A stretch of DNA of 5,706 nucleotides, from contig JARDZQ010000137.1 in assembly GCA_029240775.1 (NCBI GenBank), positions 1-5,706 on the forward strand, given 5' to 3'. The position numbers were made by a program, and so were the translations under genes. Below the pieces are notes generated by a model that searched no databases, was not told where the DNA came from, and saw only the letters and a list, made by a program, of their open reading frames with translations. The DNA is from Rubrobacteraceae bacterium. GTDB lineage: Bacteria; Actinomycetota; Rubrobacteria; Rubrobacterales; Rubrobacteraceae. Positions 4,592-5,706 of this stretch are shown in pieces (the stretch's first letter is position 1; each line of letters begins with the position of its first letter).

Positions 4592-5706
4592 ATGGCAGAG
4601 GTGCACACCCTCACGTTCCTGTTCACTGACGTGGAGGGCTCCACCCTACTCTGGGAGAAGAACGCCAAGGCGATGTCCGAAGCCCTTGTCCGTCACGACG
4701 AGATCCTACGTACGGTCATAGAGACTCATAACGGTCGCGTCTTCAAAACGGTCGGAGACGCCTTCCACGCGATCTTCTCAACCGCTCCAGACGCTCTTGA
4801 GGCCGCACTCGAGGCTCAGAGGTCTCTACTCCGTGAAGAGTGGGAGGAGACGGGTCCTCTGCGTGTCAGGATGGCGCTGCACACGGGGGCAGCCGAGGAG
4901 CGGGCCGGGGACTACTTCGGTCCTTCCCTCAACAGGGTAGCTCGGCTCCTGTCTGCCGGGCACGGGGGCCAGATCTTGATGTCCCTTACCACGGAAGAGC
5001 TCGTGCGTGACGAGCTGCCCGAAGGGGCTGGGTTGCGGGATCTGGGAGAGAGGCGCCTCAAGGATCTCTTCAGGCCCGAGCACGTCTTCCAGGTCACGGC
5101 CTCCGGCCTGCCTACCGAGTTCGCGCCCTTGCTGACGCTCGACGCAAGGCCGAACAACCTGCCCGCCCAGCCTACTCCACTGGTAGGACGTCAGCGCGAG
5201 GTGGCGCAGGTGTGCGAGCGCCTGCGCCACTCGGACGTGCGTCTGCTCACCCTCACCGGTCCAGGGGGAACAGGTAAGACCCGTCTGGGTCTGCAGGCCG
5301 CTGCCGAGCTTATGGACGAGTTTGAGAATGGCACGTTCTTCGTGCCGCTTGCCTCCATAACCGACCCGACCCTCGTGGCCCCCACGATAGCGCGGGTACT
5401 TGGCTTGACCGAGACCGGCGACCAGACGCCGGAAGAGCCGCTCGAAGATTACCTGCGCGACAGGCAGACTCTTCTCCTGCTGGACAACTTCGAGCAGATC
5501 TTAGGGGCGGCGCCGCTGGTAACGGACCTGCTTTCGAGCGCCCCTGAGCTGAAGGTATTGACCACCAGCCGCATACCACTGAGTCTCTACGGAGAATACG
5601 AGTTCCCGGTGCCTCCTCTGGAGGTGCCGGATCCCAAACGCCCGCAATCTCTCGAGCAAGTGACGCACTACGAAGCGGTGAGGCTCTTCATAGAGCGTGC
5701 CCGGGC
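4592..5706 (+). CDS. Class III adenylyl/guanylyl cyclase domain fused to STAND/AAA-type ATPase, 5' part of gene
   Basis: The frame stays open to the window end, giving 371 codons; relatives are commonly around 900-1100 residues with a C-terminal TPR or helical region and sometimes a LuxR-type DNA-binding domain, none of which is visible here. Residues 1 to about 170 form a class III cyclase homology domain. It has FTDVEGST with metal ligand D13, FKTVGD with adenine-selecting K52 and metal ligand D56, and GDYFGPSLNRVARLL with D107, N114 and R118. All six catalytic positions are thus filled, with the N-to-R spacing of active cyclases, predicting conversion of ATP to cAMP. A linker leads to PLVGRQREV (195-204). 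The P-loop follows, GPGGTGKT (223-230), then Walker B LLLLDNFEQ (294-302, D298) and TTSR (324-327), as in AfsR/LuxR-like signal-transduction ATPases. No signal peptide or membrane segment is seen, so the protein is probably cytoplasmic. The arrangement suggests an ATPase-controlled regulator whose input is unknown. Confidence 0.9.
   Translation, partial: MAEVHTLTFLFTDVEGSTLLWEKNAKAMSEALVRHDEILRTVIETHNGRVFKTVGDAFHAIFSTAPDALEAALEAQRSLLREEWEETGPLRVRMALHTGAAEERAGDYFGPSLNRVARLLSAGHGGQILMSLTTEELVRDELPEGAGLRDLGERRLKDLFRPEHVFQVTASGLPTEFAPLLTLDARPNNLPAQPTPLVGRQREVAQVCERLRHSDVRLLTLTGPGGTGKTRLGLQAAAELMDEFENGTFFVPLASITDPTLVAPTIARVLGLTETGDQTPEEPLEDYLRDRQTLLLLDNFEQILGAAPLVTDLLSSAPELKVLTTSRIPLSLYGEYEFPVPPLEVPDPKRPQSLEQVTHYEAVRLFIERAR

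Overview
The window is GC-rich bacterial DNA with five protein genes, all on the + strand and densely packed. The Arg AGG and Ile ATA codons are used often despite the high GC. Together with the gene families present, this suggests an actinobacterium, possibly of the Rubrobacter type. That placement is an inference from composition and family resemblance, not a database result. Both ends cut through genes: the left gene lacks its 5' part and the right gene lacks its 3' part.

Left block (1-2224): the C-terminal 418 residues of an AcnA-type aconitase are followed after 10 bases by a D-2-hydroxyacid dehydrogenase of the glyoxylate/hydroxypyruvate reductase type. The second gene's ribosome binding site overlaps the aconitase stop codon, so the two are almost certainly one transcript. 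Middle (2225-3452): a short spacer with small inverted repeats precedes a complete NAD-dependent branched-chain/aromatic amino acid dehydrogenase that most resembles leucine dehydrogenase. This half of the window is ordinary central carbon and nitrogen metabolism.

Right block (3453-5706): a 334-base non-coding stretch holds a weak hairpin and then an AT-rich promoter-like zone with three small adjoining or overlapping inverted repeats. It leads into a short RNase Z-like metallo-beta-lactamase-fold hydrolase. Thirty-one bases later comes a large regulator, truncated by the window end: an N-terminal class III nucleotidyl cyclase domain with all six expected active-site residues, joined to a STAND/AAA-type P-loop ATPase.

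The most interesting possibility is that this last pair is a signalling module, in which the cyclase-ATPase makes cAMP and the hydrolase degrades a cyclic nucleotide or related phosphodiester. The sequence shows the two enzymes and their adjacency; the functional link is a hypothesis. No mobile element, CRISPR array, tRNA or rRNA was seen.
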